This document shows positions 1-10,314 of a DNA stretch of 64,000 bases, one piece after another. Below the pieces are notes generated by a model. That model made no database searches. It had not been told where the DNA came from and was given only the letters and a program-made list of their open reading frames with translations. Every line of letters starts with the position of its first letter. The first letter of the stretch is position 1. The stretch is from Pseudomonas bubulae (GTDB lineage Bacteria; Pseudomonadota; Gammaproteobacteria; Pseudomonadales; Pseudomonadaceae). The DNA lies in the NCBI RefSeq assembly GCF_900618535.1, contig NZ_UYJA01000004.1, positions 1-64,000 of the forward strand, in the 5' to 3' direction. The position numbers and the translations under genes are program-made.

Positions 1-147
1 GTTGGTTACATCTTTGATTTCTCGCGGAGTAACTTGTGATGCTGATAATCTTGTTGACTATCAGTCTGACTCCACAAGCACCCACACGAATTGCTTGATT
101 CAATTGTTAAAGAGCGGTTGGTCAGCTTTCGCTGTACCGAGGCGCGC
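1..147 (-). promoter_or_regulatory. Leader region of a 16S rRNA operon, with boxA
   Basis: Read on the minus strand, this is the transcribed leader that precedes 16S rRNA; the 16S gene itself lies beyond the left edge. A boxA antitermination element reading GCTCTTTAACAA is at 104-115. The sequence downstream of it matches the pseudomonad rrn leader as I remember it. No protein is encoded here. The assignment to an rRNA operon rests on boxA plus the three strong promoters just upstream. Confidence 0.8.
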
Positions 148-175
148 ATTCTACAGCAGCCTCTGTTGCTGTCAA
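148..175 (-). promoter_or_regulatory. rrn promoter proximal to 16S
   Basis: On the minus strand there is a consensus TTGACA -35 box at 170-175 and a TAGAAT -10 box at 148-153, with a 16-bp spacer. A GC-rich discriminator (GCGCGCCT) follows, which is typical of stringently controlled rRNA promoters. Confidence 0.85.
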
Positions 176-256
176 GCGGTTATTTTAAGATGTTTTCAAA
201 GTTTCCTCTGTAACATCAACCACTTGCGCTTTCGATCTCTCGTTAGCGGGAGGCGA

Positions 257-284
257 ATTCTACAGCGTTACACGCTGCTGTCAA
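257..284 (-). promoter_or_regulatory. rrn promoter, middle
   Basis: On the minus strand TTGACA lies at 279-284 and TAGAAT at 257-262 with a 16-bp spacer. It is followed by the discriminator TCGCCTCCCGC. Its boxes are the same as those of the proximal promoter 109 bp downstream, so the two look like a duplicated unit. Confidence 0.85.
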
Positions 285-390
285 CACCTCATTTCCTGCT
301 TCGATGACTTGAAGCTGACACCACCGAAAACCATCCAACTCATTGAAACTCAAGGAGTTTTCCGTTTCGACTGCGCCGGAAGTGGGGCGA

Positions 391-418
391 ATTATAGACA
401 GTTACAATTCCGAGTCAA
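391..418 (-). promoter_or_regulatory. rrn promoter, distal
   Basis: On the minus strand TTGACT lies at 413-418 and a perfect TATAAT at 391-396, again with a 16-bp spacer and a TCGCCCC discriminator. It is the first promoter met after tyrS. Confidence 0.8.
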
Positions 419-449
419 GGGTTAATTGAACAAACCTATCAATTAACCC
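419..449 (-). other. 10-bp perfect inverted repeat between tyrS and rrn
   Basis: GGGTTAATTG at 419-428 pairs exactly with CAATTAACCC at 440-449 around an 11-nt loop. It sits between the tyrS stop and the distal rrn promoter and abuts its -35 box. No U-run follows, so it is a weak terminator candidate at best and could equally be a protein-binding palindrome. Confidence 0.4.
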
Positions 450-461
450 TAAACCCCAGCA

Positions 462-1661
462 TTACTCGGCTTTCAGGGTGATTCGCGCGAAAGCCTTCTT
501 ACCTGCCTGACACACATGGGTGGAACCCAATGCATATATATAGGTGCGATCAACCACTTCACCATCTATACGCACACCACCCGACCCCAGCAGGTCGCGC
601 GCCACTGCAGAGTTCTTCACCAGGCCCGCTTTATTAAGGACAGCAGCAATAGGCATATCCTCAGTAGCAGTCAGTTCAACCTCCGGCAGATCATCAGGCA
701 GCTCGCCATCCTTCATCCGGTTACCGGCGCCACGATGCGCATTGGCAGCAGCCTCCTCACCGTGGAAGCGGGCAACAATCTCTTCAGCCAGCTTGATCTT
801 GATGTCTCGAGGATTGGCACCGGCTTCGACTTCAGCCTTGAATGCATTGATTTCGTCCATGGAACGAAAGCTCAGCAATTCAAAGTAACGCCACATCAGA
901 GCATCAGGAATGGAAACCAGCTTGCTGTACATCACGCCTGGCGCTTCCTGGATACCGACATAGTTACCCAGGGACTTTGACATCTTCTTGACGCCATCCA
1001 GACCTTCGAGCAAAGGCATGGTCACAATACACTGAGCTTCCTGACCGTAGCCGCGCTGCAACTCACGACCCATCAGCAAGTTGAACTTCTGATCAGTACC
1101 GCCCAACTCAACGTCTGCCTTGAGCGCAACCGAGTCATAACCCTGCACAAGCGGATAAAGGAACTCGTGAATCGCGATAGGCTGATTGGTGGTGTAGCGC
1201 TTGTCGAAGTCATCGCGCTCAAGCATGCGAGCAACGGTGTATTGAGAGGTAAGCCGAATGAAGTCGGCAGGCCCCATTTGATCCATCCAGGTGGAGTTGA
1301 ATGCCACCTCGGTTTTTGCCGGATCAAGGATCTTGAACACCTGAGTCTTGTAGGTCTCGGCGTTCTCGAGCACCTGCTCACGCGTCAGCGGTGGACGGGT
1401 TGCGCTTTTGCCACTTGGATCACCGATCATCCCGGTGAAATCACCAATCAGGAAGATCACCTGATGACCCAGTTCCTGGAACTGGCGCAGCTTATTAATA
1501 AGCACGGTATGACCCAAGTGCAGATCGGGCGCCGTAGGGTCGAAGCCGGCCTTGATACGCAACGGCTGACCGCGCTTGAGTTTCTCGACCAATTCAGACT
1601 CGACCAGTACCTCTTCGGCACCCCGCTTGATTAGCGCTAGCTGCTCTTCTACCGACTTCAT
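462..1661 (-). CDS. tyrS: Tyrosyl-tRNA synthetase
   Basis: Class I aminoacyl-tRNA synthetase that charges tRNA-Tyr in the cytoplasm. The product is 399 residues when begun at the ATG giving MKSVEEQ. An in-frame upstream ATG would add 12 residues unlike the family and is less likely. The HIGH-type signature is HLGH at residues 48-51 and the KMSKS loop is intact near residue 227. The C-terminus carries an S4-like RNA-binding segment (near [12 protein letters not shown]). The gene is divergent from the M23 peptidase gene and lies just upstream of the rRNA operon promoters, the order found in other pseudomonads. Nothing appears truncated. Confidence 0.96.
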   Translation of the reverse strand: MKSVEEQLALIKRGAEEVLVESELVEKLKRGQPLRIKAGFDPTAPDLHLGHTVLINKLRQFQELGHQVIFLIGDFTGMIGDPSGKSATRPPLTREQVLENAETYKTQVFKILDPAKTEVAFNSTWMDQMGPADFIRLTSQYTVARMLERDDFDKRYTTNQPIAIHEFLYPLVQGYDSVALKADVELGGTDQKFNLLMGRELQRGYGQEAQCIVTMPLLEGLDGVKKMSKSLGNYVGIQEAPGVMYSKLVSIPDALMWRYFELLSFRSMDEINAFKAEVEAGANPRDIKIKLAEEIVARFHGEEAAANAHRGAGNRMKDGELPDDLPEVELTATEDMPIAAVLNKAGLVKNSAVARDLLGSGGVRIDGEVVDRTYIYALGSTHVCQAGKKAFARITLKAE

Positions 1662-1874
1662 ATCAGACCCGTAAGGCTCAAATTCAAAGGGAACCAACGA
1701 TACAAGATCAGGGACTAATTACAAGTTCCGGCAGGCATACGGCCGACTATCCGCGCGCGAATGGTTCGCAGACTTGCTTCAAGGGCGATTTGGTTATATT
1801 TTATACAGTTATTTCATATTCATTGTGTCAGTCATCTTTTCCAATTCATCCTTATCTCAAAGTCAAAATCATCT

Positions 1875-3284
1875 ATGACCAGTCAACCGCCTAAAGCGCC
1901 ACCGCTTTATCCGAAGACCCACCTGCTTGCCGCAAGTGGTATCGCCGCCCTCTTAAGTCTGGCCTTGCTGGTATTTCCCTCCAGCGAAGTAGAAGCCAAA
2001 AGAACGACCCTGAATCTGGAGCTGGAAAGCCCGGCAGAACAACTGACACAAGATCAAGACGCTGCAGATCTCGTTCAAGCCACAAATGAAGCGAATCCAT
2101 CGCCATTTGCCCAGATTGAACAGCAGGACAGCGCCCCGGTAGCGACCGCCAAAGTCGAGCCAGAAGTTGCCCCTGCCCCAAGCCACCGCGAAGTGATCGT
2201 CAGCAAGGGCGATACGCTTTCAACCCTGTTCCAGAAGGTCGGCCTGCCTGCGACCTCCGTGCATGAAGTACTGGCAAGCGACAAGCAAGCCAAGCAGTTC
2301 AGCCAGCTCAAGCACGGCCAGAAACTCGAATTTGAAATGAGCCCCGACGGTCAGCAACTGAACAAGCTGCACAGCCAGGTCAGCGACCTGGAGACCATCA
2401 CCCTCAACAAAACCGCCAAAGGCTATACCTTTCGCCGCGTGACCACCCAGCCGACCATGCGCTCGGCGTATGCACACGGCGTGATCAGCAGCTCCCTGTC
2501 TGTTTCGGGTCAGCGCGCTGGCTTGCCACACAGCACCACGATGGATATGGCCAAAGTATTCGGTTACGACATCGACTTCGCCCAGGACATTCGCCCTGGC
2601 GACCAGTTTGAAGTGATCTATGAGCAGAAAGTGATCAACGGCAAAACCGTTGGCACCGGCAATATCCTCTCTGCACGCTTTACCAACCGCGGCAAAACCT
2701 TCACCGCAGTGCGCTATACCAATAAACAGGGGATCAGCAATTACTACACCGCTGATGGCAGCAGCATGCGCAAGGCATTCATCCGCACACCGGTGGACTT
2801 TGCCCGTATCAGCTCGCGCTTTTCCTCAGGCCGCAAGCACCCGATCCTGAACAAGATCCGCGCCCACAAAGGTGTGGATTACGCAGCGCCACGCGGTACT
2901 CCAATCAAGGCTACCGGTGACGGCAAAGTGCTTCTAGCCGGCCGTCGGGGAGGCTATGGCAACACCGTGATCATTCAACACGGCAACACCTACCGTACCC
3001 TTTACGGGCACATGCAAGGCTTCGCCAAGGGCGTGAAAACCGGCGGTTCGGTCAAGCAGGGCCAGGTGATTGGCTATATCGGCACTACCGGCCTTTCGAC
3101 CGGCCCGCACTTGCACTACGAATTCCAGGTTAACGGCGTACACGTTGACCCGCTGGGCCAGAAACTGCCGATGGCCGACCCGATCGCCAAGGCCGAACGC
3201 ACCCGCTTCCTGCAGCAGAGCCAGCCGTTGATGGCGCGCATGAACCAGGAAAAGGCCACTCTTCTGGCCTCGAGCAAGCGCTAA
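1875..3284 (+). CDS. M23-family peptidoglycan endopeptidase (MepM-like)
   Basis: Predicted envelope peptidase that cleaves peptidoglycan cross-links so that the wall can expand. I chose the ATG at 1875 (MTSQPPK, 469 residues) because the longer upstream reading has no family-like sequence. A single membrane anchor lies near residues 17-34. A LysM/OapA-like region beginning near HREVIVSKGDTLSTL follows. The C-terminal M23 domain has the zinc motif HKGVD near residue 331 and HLHYEF near residue 413, so the enzyme should be active. anmK starts 3 nt after its stop codon, which suggests that wall cleavage and wall recycling are co-expressed. Confidence 0.9.
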   Translation: MTSQPPKAPPLYPKTHLLAASGIAALLSLALLVFPSSEVEAKRTTLNLELESPAEQLTQDQDAADLVQATNEANPSPFAQIEQQDSAPVATAKVEPEVAPAPSHREVIVSKGDTLSTLFQKVGLPATSVHEVLASDKQAKQFSQLKHGQKLEFEMSPDGQQLNKLHSQVSDLETITLNKTAKGYTFRRVTTQPTMRSAYAHGVISSSLSVSGQRAGLPHSTTMDMAKVFGYDIDFAQDIRPGDQFEVIYEQKVINGKTVGTGNILSARFTNRGKTFTAVRYTNKQGISNYYTADGSSMRKAFIRTPVDFARISSRFSSGRKHPILNKIRAHKGVDYAAPRGTPIKATGDGKVLLAGRRGGYGNTVIIQHGNTYRTLYGHMQGFAKGVKTGGSVKQGQVIGYIGTTGLSTGPHLHYEFQVNGVHVDPLGQKLPMADPIAKAERTRFLQQSQPLMARMNQEKATLLASSKR

Positions 3285-4379
<1,095 letters not shown>

Positions 4380-4401
4380 CTCCTCCGCCAAACGCCAGAC
4401 A

Positions 4402-4429
4402 GCAAAACGCCGCGAATCGACGCGGCGTT
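4402..4429 (-). terminator. Intrinsic terminator of erpA
   Basis: A 9-bp perfect stem (AACGCCGCG at 4406-4414, CGCGGCGTT at 4421-4429) has a 6-nt loop. On the minus strand it is followed by TTTT, so it ends erpA transcription. The same stem could also stop anmK transcripts arriving from the other side. Confidence 0.75.
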
Positions 4430-4452
4430 GAGTTTAAAGCCTGTTAATGCAA

Positions 4453-4803
4453 TCAGATCGAGAACGACGAGCCGCAACCACAGGTGGTGGTGGCATTCGG
4501 GTTCTTGATTACAAAGCGCGAGCCTTCCAGACCTTCCTGATAATCCACCTCGGCACCCGCCAGGTACTGGAAGCTCATGGGATCGACCACCAGGCTAACG
4601 CCTTCGCGCTCAACCAGGGTGTCGTCATCGGCCACTTCTTCATCGAAGGTGAAGCCATACTGAAAACCGGAACAACCGCCGCCCGTAACGAATACGCGCA
4701 ACTTCAAACGATCATTACCCTCTTCATCGACCAGGCTCTTCACCTTGTGCGCAGCACCTTCGGTGAATTGCAAAGCCATGGGGGTGAAGGATTCGACGCT
4801 CAT
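4453..4803 (-). CDS. erpA: Iron-sulfur cluster insertion protein ErpA
   Basis: A-type carrier that hands Fe-S clusters to apo-enzymes, including those of isoprenoid synthesis and respiration. It has 116 residues. The three ligand cysteines are visible: Cys44 in [10 protein letters not shown], and Cys108 and Cys110 in the C-terminal CGCGSSFSI. It is convergent with anmK and upstream of argC on the other side, the usual Pseudomonas order. Confidence 0.96.
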   Translation of the reverse strand: MSVESFTPMALQFTEGAAHKVKSLVDEEGNDRLKLRVFVTGGGCSGFQYGFTFDEEVADDDTLVEREGVSLVVDPMSFQYLAGAEVDYQEGLEGSRFVIKNPNATTTCGCGSSFSI

Positions 4804-4951
4804 GCTGACTATCTCCCGGCGTTATGCCGCCATAATGCGTGATGACGCGCATTATCCGCTTCTCCTAGAAAAGCGGTCAACTATTCATAAGTAGCAACGG
4901 CAAGCGAAGCACTGCCCGCTTGCCGTTTGAAGCCGCAAATCTACGCTGCAA

Positions 4952-5986
4952 TCAAGGCAACATCCCAGCATGGGACAAGCCCAGACGCTCATCCAGACCG
5001 AACATGATGTTCATGTTCTGCACGGCCTGGCCAGACGCGCCCTTGACCAGGTTGTCGATCACCGACAACACCACCACCAGGTCGCCATCCTGCGGACGAT
5101 GCACCGCAATACGGCATACGTTGGCACCGCGAACGCTACGGGTTTCCGGGTGGCTGCCAGCCGGCATCACATCGACGAAAGGTTCGTTGGCATAGCGCTT
5201 CTCGTACAAGGCCTGCAGATCAACGGAGCGATCAACCACGGTTGCGTACAGCGTGGAATGGATACCACGGATCATCGGCGTCAAATGCGGAACGAAGGTC
5301 AGCCCCACATCCTTGCCCGCTGCGCGGCGCAGACCCTGACGAATTTCTGGCAAATGACGATGACCTTTAACGGCATACGCCTTCATGCTTTCTGACGTTT
5401 CGGCATACAGCGCGCCCACACTGGCACCCCGACCGGCACCGCTCACACCTGACTTGCAGTCAGCAATCAACTGCGTCGTCTCTGCAAGACCGGCCTCCAG
5501 AAGCGGCAGGAAACCCAACTGCGCCGAGGTCGGATAGCAACCTGGCACAGCGATCAAGCGGGCCTTTTTGATTTGCTCGCGGTTTACTTCCGGCAGGCCG
5601 TATACGGCTTCGTCCAGTAATTCTGGCGCACCGTGGGGCTGACCGTACCACTTGGCCCACTCTTCGGCATCCTGCAGACGGAAGTCAGCAGAGAGGTCGA
5701 TAACTTTGGTGCCTGCGGCCAGCAGTTCACCCGCCAGGGCATGGGCTACGCCGTGAGGTGTAGCGAAGAACACCACATCGCACGCGCCCAGGGTTTGCGT
5801 GTCCGGCACGCTGAAGGCCAGGCCGTCATAGTGGCCGCGCAGGTTGGGATACATATCGGCAACCGGCAGGCCCGCCTCGGATCGAGAAGTGATGACTACC
5901 ACTTCTGCCTGCGGATGCTGTGCCAGCAAACGCAGCAATTCGACCCCGGTGTAACCCGTGCCGCCGACAATACCGACCTTGACCAT
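4952..5986 (-). CDS. argC: N-acetyl-gamma-glutamyl-phosphate reductase
   Basis: Third step of arginine synthesis: NADPH-dependent reduction of N-acetylglutamyl phosphate. The product has 344 residues. The nucleotide-binding motif GGTGYTG is at residues 8-14 and the catalytic cysteine is Cys150 in VPGCYPT. The gene is divergent from hemJ with about 130 bp between them. No other arginine gene is adjacent. Confidence 0.97.
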   Translation of the reverse strand: MVKVGIVGGTGYTGVELLRLLAQHPQAEVVVITSRSEAGLPVADMYPNLRGHYDGLAFSVPDTQTLGACDVVFFATPHGVAHALAGELLAAGTKVIDLSADFRLQDAEEWAKWYGQPHGAPELLDEAVYGLPEVNREQIKKARLIAVPGCYPTSAQLGFLPLLEAGLAETTQLIADCKSGVSGAGRGASVGALYAETSESMKAYAVKGHRHLPEIRQGLRRAAGKDVGLTFVPHLTPMIRGIHSTLYATVVDRSVDLQALYEKRYANEPFVDVMPAGSHPETRSVRGANVCRIAVHRPQDGDLVVVLSVIDNLVKGASGQAVQNMNIMFGLDERLGLSHAGMLP

Positions 5987-6119
5987 AACCTGCCCTCAAC
6001 GAAACCACTGGAAAGCCTTTGATAATAGGGTCAGCGCGCCCCTGCGACAACCGCCAAGGTGACTCACAGACGCTCTACTACTACTATTTGATCTACCGTG
6101 AACCTGGGAATAACTAAAA

Positions 6120-6545
6120 ATGCTTTATCTATGGCTAAAAGCCTTCCACATCATCAGCATTGTCTGCTGGTTTGCAGGCCTTTTTTACTTGCCCCGCCTC
6201 TTTGTTTACCACGCACAAAGCGAAGATTCCGTCAGCAAAGAACGCTTCAGCATCATGGAACGCAAGCTGTATCGCGGCATCATGGGGCCTGCAATGATTG
6301 CGACCCTGATCTTCGGCGGCTGGCTATTGTGGCTAAGCCCAGGCTTTCTCAGCCAAGGCTGGATGCACGCCAAGTTGACACTGGTGTTTCTGCTGATTGG
6401 TTATCACCATATGTGCGGCGCACAGGTAAAGCGTTTTGCCCGTGGTGAAAACAAACGCACTCACGTGTTCTACCGTTGGTTCAACGAAGTGCCGGTGGTG
6501 TTCTTGCTGGCTATCGTAATTCTGGTGGTGGTCAAACCGTTTTAA
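6120..6545 (+). CDS. hemJ: HemJ-type protoporphyrinogen IX oxidase
   Basis: Small integral membrane protein of 141 residues with about four transmembrane helices, belonging to the HemJ family that oxidises protoporphyrinogen IX to protoporphyrin IX. The N-terminal helix holds the conserved His10 (KAFHIISIVCWFAGLFYLPR). Conserved basic residues follow in ERKLYRGIM. It is divergent from argC, and the next gene starts about 30 bp downstream. Family membership is clear; the activity is inferred from the family. Confidence 0.88.
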   Translation: MLYLWLKAFHIISIVCWFAGLFYLPRLFVYHAQSEDSVSKERFSIMERKLYRGIMGPAMIATLIFGGWLLWLSPGFLSQGWMHAKLTLVFLLIGYHHMCGAQVKRFARGENKRTHVFYRWFNEVPVVFLLAIVILVVVKPF

Positions 6546-6575
6546 ACTCACATCCTGACTAGCCGAGGTTATCCA

Positions 6576-7535
6576 ATGTCGCTGCCCGCCCTGCTTGAAC
6601 AACGCTTGCGCCTGCCGGTAGTTGCTGCGCCCATGTTTCTGATTTCCAACCCGCAACTGGTGCTGGCCTGCTGTCGCAACGGGGTAGTGGGCAGCTTCCC
6701 TGCACTCAACCAGCGTGAAAGCAGCGGGTTCAAGGCCTGGCTGGAAGAGATCGAAGCCGGGCTCGCCACATTGGATAACCCTGCGCCCTACGCCGTGAAC
6801 CTGATCGTGCACAACAGCAACCCACGGCTACAGGCCGACCTGGCGATCTGCATCGAGCACAAGGTGCCCATCGTCATTACCAGCCTGGGCGCAGTCAAAG
6901 AGGTGGTGGATGCCGTCCACAGTTATGGCGGGCTGGTGTTCCACGATGTCACCACCCGTCGTCATGCCGAAAAAGCCGCAGAAGCCGGGGTCGACGGGCT
7001 GATTGCCGTCGCCGCCGGAGCCGGTGGCCATGCGGGCACCTGGAGCCCGTTTGCATTGCTGGCCGAAATTCGCCAGTTCTTCGACAAAACCGTATTGCTC
7101 TCGGGTTGCCTGAACCACGGCCACGAGATCCTGGCCGCGCAGATTATGGGCGCAGACCTTGCCTACCTCGGCACGCGCTTTATCGCTACACAAGAGAGCC
7201 AAGCGCCTGATGCCTACAAAGAGATGCTGCTGGCATCCCGCGCTGCCGATATCATCCACACCCCGGCAGTGTCAGGGGTACCCGCCAGCTTTATGCGCCA
7301 AAGCCTTGAAAATGCAGGTTTCGACCTTGCGGCACTCCAGGGCAAAAGCGAAGCCAGGCTCAAACCGCTGACCGATGAAGCCAAAGCATGGAAAACGGTC
7401 TGGTCTGCGGGCCAAGGCGTAGGAGAAATCCACGATCTACCCACCACCGATCAATTGATTGCACGCCTCGATGAGGAATACCGCAAGGCGCATAACCTCA
7501 CTTCGACGCTGGCCCGACATTGGCCGCATCACTGA
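6576..7535 (+). CDS. Nitronate monooxygenase family protein
   Basis: FMN-dependent TIM-barrel enzyme of 319 residues of the nitronate monooxygenase (2-nitropropane dioxygenase) family, which detoxifies alkyl nitronates such as propionate-3-nitronate. The family elements PMFLISNPQLV, AAGAGGHAG and a GADLAYLGTRF phosphate-binding segment are visible in the expected order. It lies 30 bp downstream of hemJ on the same strand and is closed by its own terminator. The physiological substrate is not shown by the sequence. Confidence 0.88.
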   Translation: MSLPALLEQRLRLPVVAAPMFLISNPQLVLACCRNGVVGSFPALNQRESSGFKAWLEEIEAGLATLDNPAPYAVNLIVHNSNPRLQADLAICIEHKVPIVITSLGAVKEVVDAVHSYGGLVFHDVTTRRHAEKAAEAGVDGLIAVAAGAGGHAGTWSPFALLAEIRQFFDKTVLLSGCLNHGHEILAAQIMGADLAYLGTRFIATQESQAPDAYKEMLLASRAADIIHTPAVSGVPASFMRQSLENAGFDLAALQGKSEARLKPLTDEAKAWKTVWSAGQGVGEIHDLPTTDQLIARLDEEYRKAHNLTSTLARHWPHH

Positions 7536-7542
7536 CAGCACC

Positions 7543-7568
7543 AAGCCCGCCAATCCCGGCGGGCTTTT
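7543..7568 (+). terminator. Intrinsic terminator after the nitronate monooxygenase gene
   Basis: AAGCCCGCC at 7543-7551 pairs with GGCGGGCTT at 7558-7566 around a 6-nt loop and runs into TTTT. It separates hemJ and the monooxygenase from the DUF805 gene. Confidence 0.85.
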
Positions 7569-7597
7569 GTTAAACACATCCGGACAAGGAAGCCACC

Positions 7598-8113
7598 ATG
7601 CCCGAGCTGAGCCTGGACAAAACCCCTCAAGAACACTACGCACCGCTTGACCCTTTGGGATTCAGCGGCCGGATCGGGCGTTTACGGCTACTGGCCTGGA
7701 GCATGATCATCAGCATCATCGCCATGATCACGTCACTGCTGGTGCTGCTTGCCGTCAAGGTTTCCCCCACGCTTGGCATTACCTGTGGTGCAACGCTCAC
7801 ATTGGCCTACTTCATCATCAGCCTGAGAATCAGCGCCCAGCGTTTACACGACATAAACTGGTCTGCCTGGATGCTGTTGCTGCATCTGGTGCCAGTGGCC
7901 AATCTGGTTCTGTCCCTCATGATGCTGCTGATGCCCGGCACGCCCGGCCCAAATAAATATGGCCCGCCGCCACCGCCCAACAGCCGGGCCGTCAACGTGC
8001 TGGCGGCAATCACGATCTTTTTGATTGGATTGGGCATTTGCGCGATGGTTGCCGTGCTGGCTTTGGGCCTGATGACTGCGGTGATCAACGCAGTGAACAG
8101 CAACAGCCTGTAG
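7598..8113 (+). CDS. DUF805 family membrane protein
   Basis: Inner-membrane protein of 171 residues with no assigned function. The pattern is that of DUF805: an N-terminal FSGRIGRL motif, then hydrophobic helices near residues 40-58, 60-78, 90-112 and 135-160, with the conserved RLHDINWSAW between them. A proline-rich stretch (PGPNKYGPPPPP) follows the third helix. It sits between a terminator and an SDR gene that starts about 75 bp downstream. Confidence 0.82.
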   Translation: MPELSLDKTPQEHYAPLDPLGFSGRIGRLRLLAWSMIISIIAMITSLLVLLAVKVSPTLGITCGATLTLAYFIISLRISAQRLHDINWSAWMLLLHLVPVANLVLSLMMLLMPGTPGPNKYGPPPPPNSRAVNVLAAITIFLIGLGICAMVAVLALGLMTAVINAVNSNSL

Positions 8114-8189
8114 ACTGCGTGCCTTAATGAACGCGTTAACGCCAGGGACATCATTGTCACCGGACTGTACCGTTGCAATGGAGAACAGC

Positions 8190-8978
8190 ATGACCCGTTA
8201 CGCTTTAATCACTGGCGCCACAAGCGGCATTGGCCTGGCCCTGGCTGAAGCCCTTGCCCGACGTGGGCGCAGCCTGATTTTGGTGGCCCGCCAACGGGAT
8301 GCGCTGGAAACCATTGCCCTTGAGCTGACCCAGCGTTTCGGTATCGAGGTGTTGTTCCGCGCCTGTGATCTTGGCGAGCCCCTGCGCCTGTCCGGTTTTT
8401 TGCTCGAACTCGAAGAAGGCGATCGTCAGATCGACCTGCTGGTCAACTGCGCGGGCATAGGCACCTGCGGGCCGTTCCTGGCCCACGACTGGAGTGCCGA
8501 ACAAGATCTGATCGAGCTCAATGTGCTGGCGCTCACCCGCTTGTGCCACGCCGTCGGCAATATGATGGCCGTCCAGGGCGGTGGGCAAATTCTCAATGTA
8601 GCTTCGATCGCCGCCTTCCAGCCCGGGCCCTGGCTCAGCACCTACTTTGCGAGCAAGGCCTATGTGCTGCATTTTTCCGAAGGTTTGCGCGAGGAAGTGA
8701 AAAAAACCGGCATCAAGGTTTCAGTCCTTTGCCCCGGCATCACCCGCACCCGTTTTTTTGATGCGGCCAACATGAATACCGACGCCATCAAGCAAAGTAC
8801 CAGCGCCATGACCCCAGAAGAGGTTGCGCTCTACACTGTGCGCGCACTCGACAAAAACAGGGCGATCATCATTCCCGGGCGGCGCAATCGCTGGATAACT
8901 CGCTTGCCACGCCTGCTCTCACGCTGGATGACGCGAAAAATAGCCGCCTCAGTCAACAAATCCTACTGCCCTCGTTAA
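8190..8978 (+). CDS. Short-chain dehydrogenase/reductase
   Basis: NAD(P)-dependent oxidoreductase of the classical SDR fold, 262 residues from the ATG at 8190. I preferred this start over one 63 bp upstream because GGAGAA sits 4 nt before it and the Rossmann motif TGATSGIG then falls at the normal distance from the N-terminus. The LVNCAG motif, the serine in VASIAAF and the catalytic YxxxK (YFASK) are all present. The C-terminus is basic and hydrophobic (RNRWITRLPRLLSRWMTRK) and may bind membrane. The substrate is unknown. Confidence 0.88.
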   Translation: MTRYALITGATSGIGLALAEALARRGRSLILVARQRDALETIALELTQRFGIEVLFRACDLGEPLRLSGFLLELEEGDRQIDLLVNCAGIGTCGPFLAHDWSAEQDLIELNVLALTRLCHAVGNMMAVQGGGQILNVASIAAFQPGPWLSTYFASKAYVLHFSEGLREEVKKTGIKVSVLCPGITRTRFFDAANMNTDAIKQSTSAMTPEEVALYTVRALDKNRAIIIPGRRNRWITRLPRLLSRWMTRKIAASVNKSYCPR

Positions 8979-9044
8979 CGAGGCTGGGCGTAACTGACTG
9001 CCCTGAGTACACTCAGACCGGACTTCACTCACGGAGACACAGCT

Positions 9045-9383
9045 TTGGATACTCTGTTCACCAAGATCATCAACCGCGAAATACCCGCCAAGATCATCTA
9101 TGAAGACGATCAAGTGTTGGCTTTTCACGATATCGCCCCACAAGCACCGGTCCACTTTCTGGTTATCCCGAAAAAACCGATCCGCACGCTCAACGACCTG
9201 ACCGAAGAAGACAAGCCGCTGGCAGGCCATATCCTGTTCACGGCACAGCGTCTGGCCAAAGAGCTGGGCTGCGAAGACGGCTTTCGCGTGGTGATGAACT
9301 GCAATGAAAAGGGCGGTCAGACCGTCTACCACATTCATATGCATGTTCTGGGTCAGCGCCAGATGAACTGGCCGCCGGGTTGA
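9045..9383 (+). CDS. HIT-domain nucleotide hydrolase (HinT-like)
   Basis: Small purine nucleoside phosphoramidase-type protein of 112 residues. The histidine triad HIHMHV is complete near the C-terminus and the N-terminal FTKIINREIPA segment is typical of HinT. Translation appears to start at a TTG at 9045, preceded by ACGGAGA about 8 nt upstream; no ATG fits the N-terminus. The partner or substrate cannot be told from sequence. Confidence 0.92.
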   Translation: MDTLFTKIINREIPAKIIYEDDQVLAFHDIAPQAPVHFLVIPKKPIRTLNDLTEEDKPLAGHILFTAQRLAKELGCEDGFRVVMNCNEKGGQTVYHIHMHVLGQRQMNWPPG

Positions 9384-9399
9384 TTGATCAATAACTATG

Positions 9400-9425
9400 A
9401 CGCGTGAGCCCGATGGCTCTCGCGT
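9400..9425 (+). terminator. Possible terminator after the HIT gene
   Basis: An imperfect hairpin pairs ACGCGTGAGCC with GGCTCTCGCGT around a 4-nt loop. No T-run follows, so its activity as a terminator is uncertain. Confidence 0.35.
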
Positions 9426-9501
9426 TCACCCGTGATCCAACGCAAACCCCGGCTGCGGGATTGGGGTAAACTGACCGCCGTGATTTTTTCCGGAGGTAAG
9501 C

Positions 9502-10149
9502 ATGACTACCCAACGTCACTACTCGCCGATTGACCGTCTTCTGTTACAAGCCGATACCGCCTTGCGAACACTTCTGCCGTTCAGCGGTCAGCCGCATCGG
9601 CCGTCGCCTGCCATCGTCAAACCTGAACACCCTTTGGACCCACAGGCCAAGCGTCATGTTGCCGGTCTGATGCGTATCAACCATACCGGCGAAGTCTGTG
9701 CTCAAGCCTTGTATCAAGGCCAGGCGCTGACAGCCAAGCTTCCCCATGTGCGTGAGGCGATGGAACATGCCGCGGAAGAAGAAATCGATCATCTGGCCTG
9801 GTGTGAACAACGCATCCGTCAACTGGATAGCCACCCCAGCGTGCTGAACCCGTTATTTTACGGCATGTCCTTTGGGATAGGCGCCGCTGCCGGCTTGATT
9901 AGTGACAAGGTCAGCCTGGGGTTCGTGGCAGCGACTGAAGATCAGGTGTGCAAGCATCTGAACGAGCATCTTGAGCAACTGCCGCCTGAGGATGAAAAGT
10001 CCCGGGCAATTCTTGAGCAAATGCGTATCGACGAAGAACAGCACGCAGAGTCCGCGCTCAATGCCGGCGGTTTTCGCTTCCCTGCCCCAGTGAAGTTCGG
10101 CATGAGCCTGATGGCCAAGGTCATGACCAAAAGCACCTACCGGATCTGA
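9502..10149 (+). CDS. coq7: Ubiquinone hydroxylase Coq7
   Basis: Di-iron monooxygenase for the penultimate hydroxylation of ubiquinone synthesis (demethoxyubiquinone to demethylubiquinone), peripheral to the inner membrane. The product has 215 residues. The carboxylate ligand motifs are visible in order: [27 protein letters not shown] and the C-terminal DEEQHAE. A good ribosome site (CCGGAGGTAAGC) precedes the ATG. Pseudomonads use Coq7 instead of the E. coli UbiF for this step. Confidence 0.94.
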   Translation: MTTQRHYSPIDRLLLQADTALRTLLPFSGQPHRPSPAIVKPEHPLDPQAKRHVAGLMRINHTGEVCAQALYQGQALTAKLPHVREAMEHAAEEEIDHLAWCEQRIRQLDSHPSVLNPLFYGMSFGIGAAAGLISDKVSLGFVAATEDQVCKHLNEHLEQLPPEDEKSRAILEQMRIDEEQHAESALNAGGFRFPAPVKFGMSLMAKVMTKSTYRI

Positions 10150-10177
10150 CAGCACAGTCTTTGTGCAAGCAGGCCAG

Positions 10178-10250
10178 TTTGCGATTCACGCGCCGCGGCC
10201 TTTCTGTCTAACCGTGGTCAGGCCATCGCGAGCAAGCCCGCTCCCACAGG
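10178..10250. repeat. REP pair, one half degenerate
   Basis: The core ATCGCGAGCAAGCCCGCTCC at 10225-10244 is the common pseudomonad REP. A diverged inverted partner (GCGATTCACGCGCCG) lies about 35 bp upstream. Intact versions of the same pair occur at 13361, 39952 and 62901. Confidence 0.8.
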
Positions 10251-10265
10251 GGTTCTGCGAAGCAC

Positions 10266-10302
10266 AAAAAAAGGCGGCTACCGTGAGGTAGCCGCCTTTT
10301 TA
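10266..10302. terminator. Bidirectional terminator between coq7 and speD
   Basis: A perfect 10-bp stem (GGCGGCTACC at 10273-10282, GGTAGCCGCC at 10287-10296) has a GTGA loop. It is flanked by an A-run on the left and a T-run on the right, so it can end both convergent transcripts. Confidence 0.9.
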
Positions 10303-10314
10303 TATGCCGAGAAT

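Noticed and set aside
2..307. 101-codon plus-strand reading
   Set aside because: It runs across rRNA promoters and leader in the opposite direction and resembles no protein.
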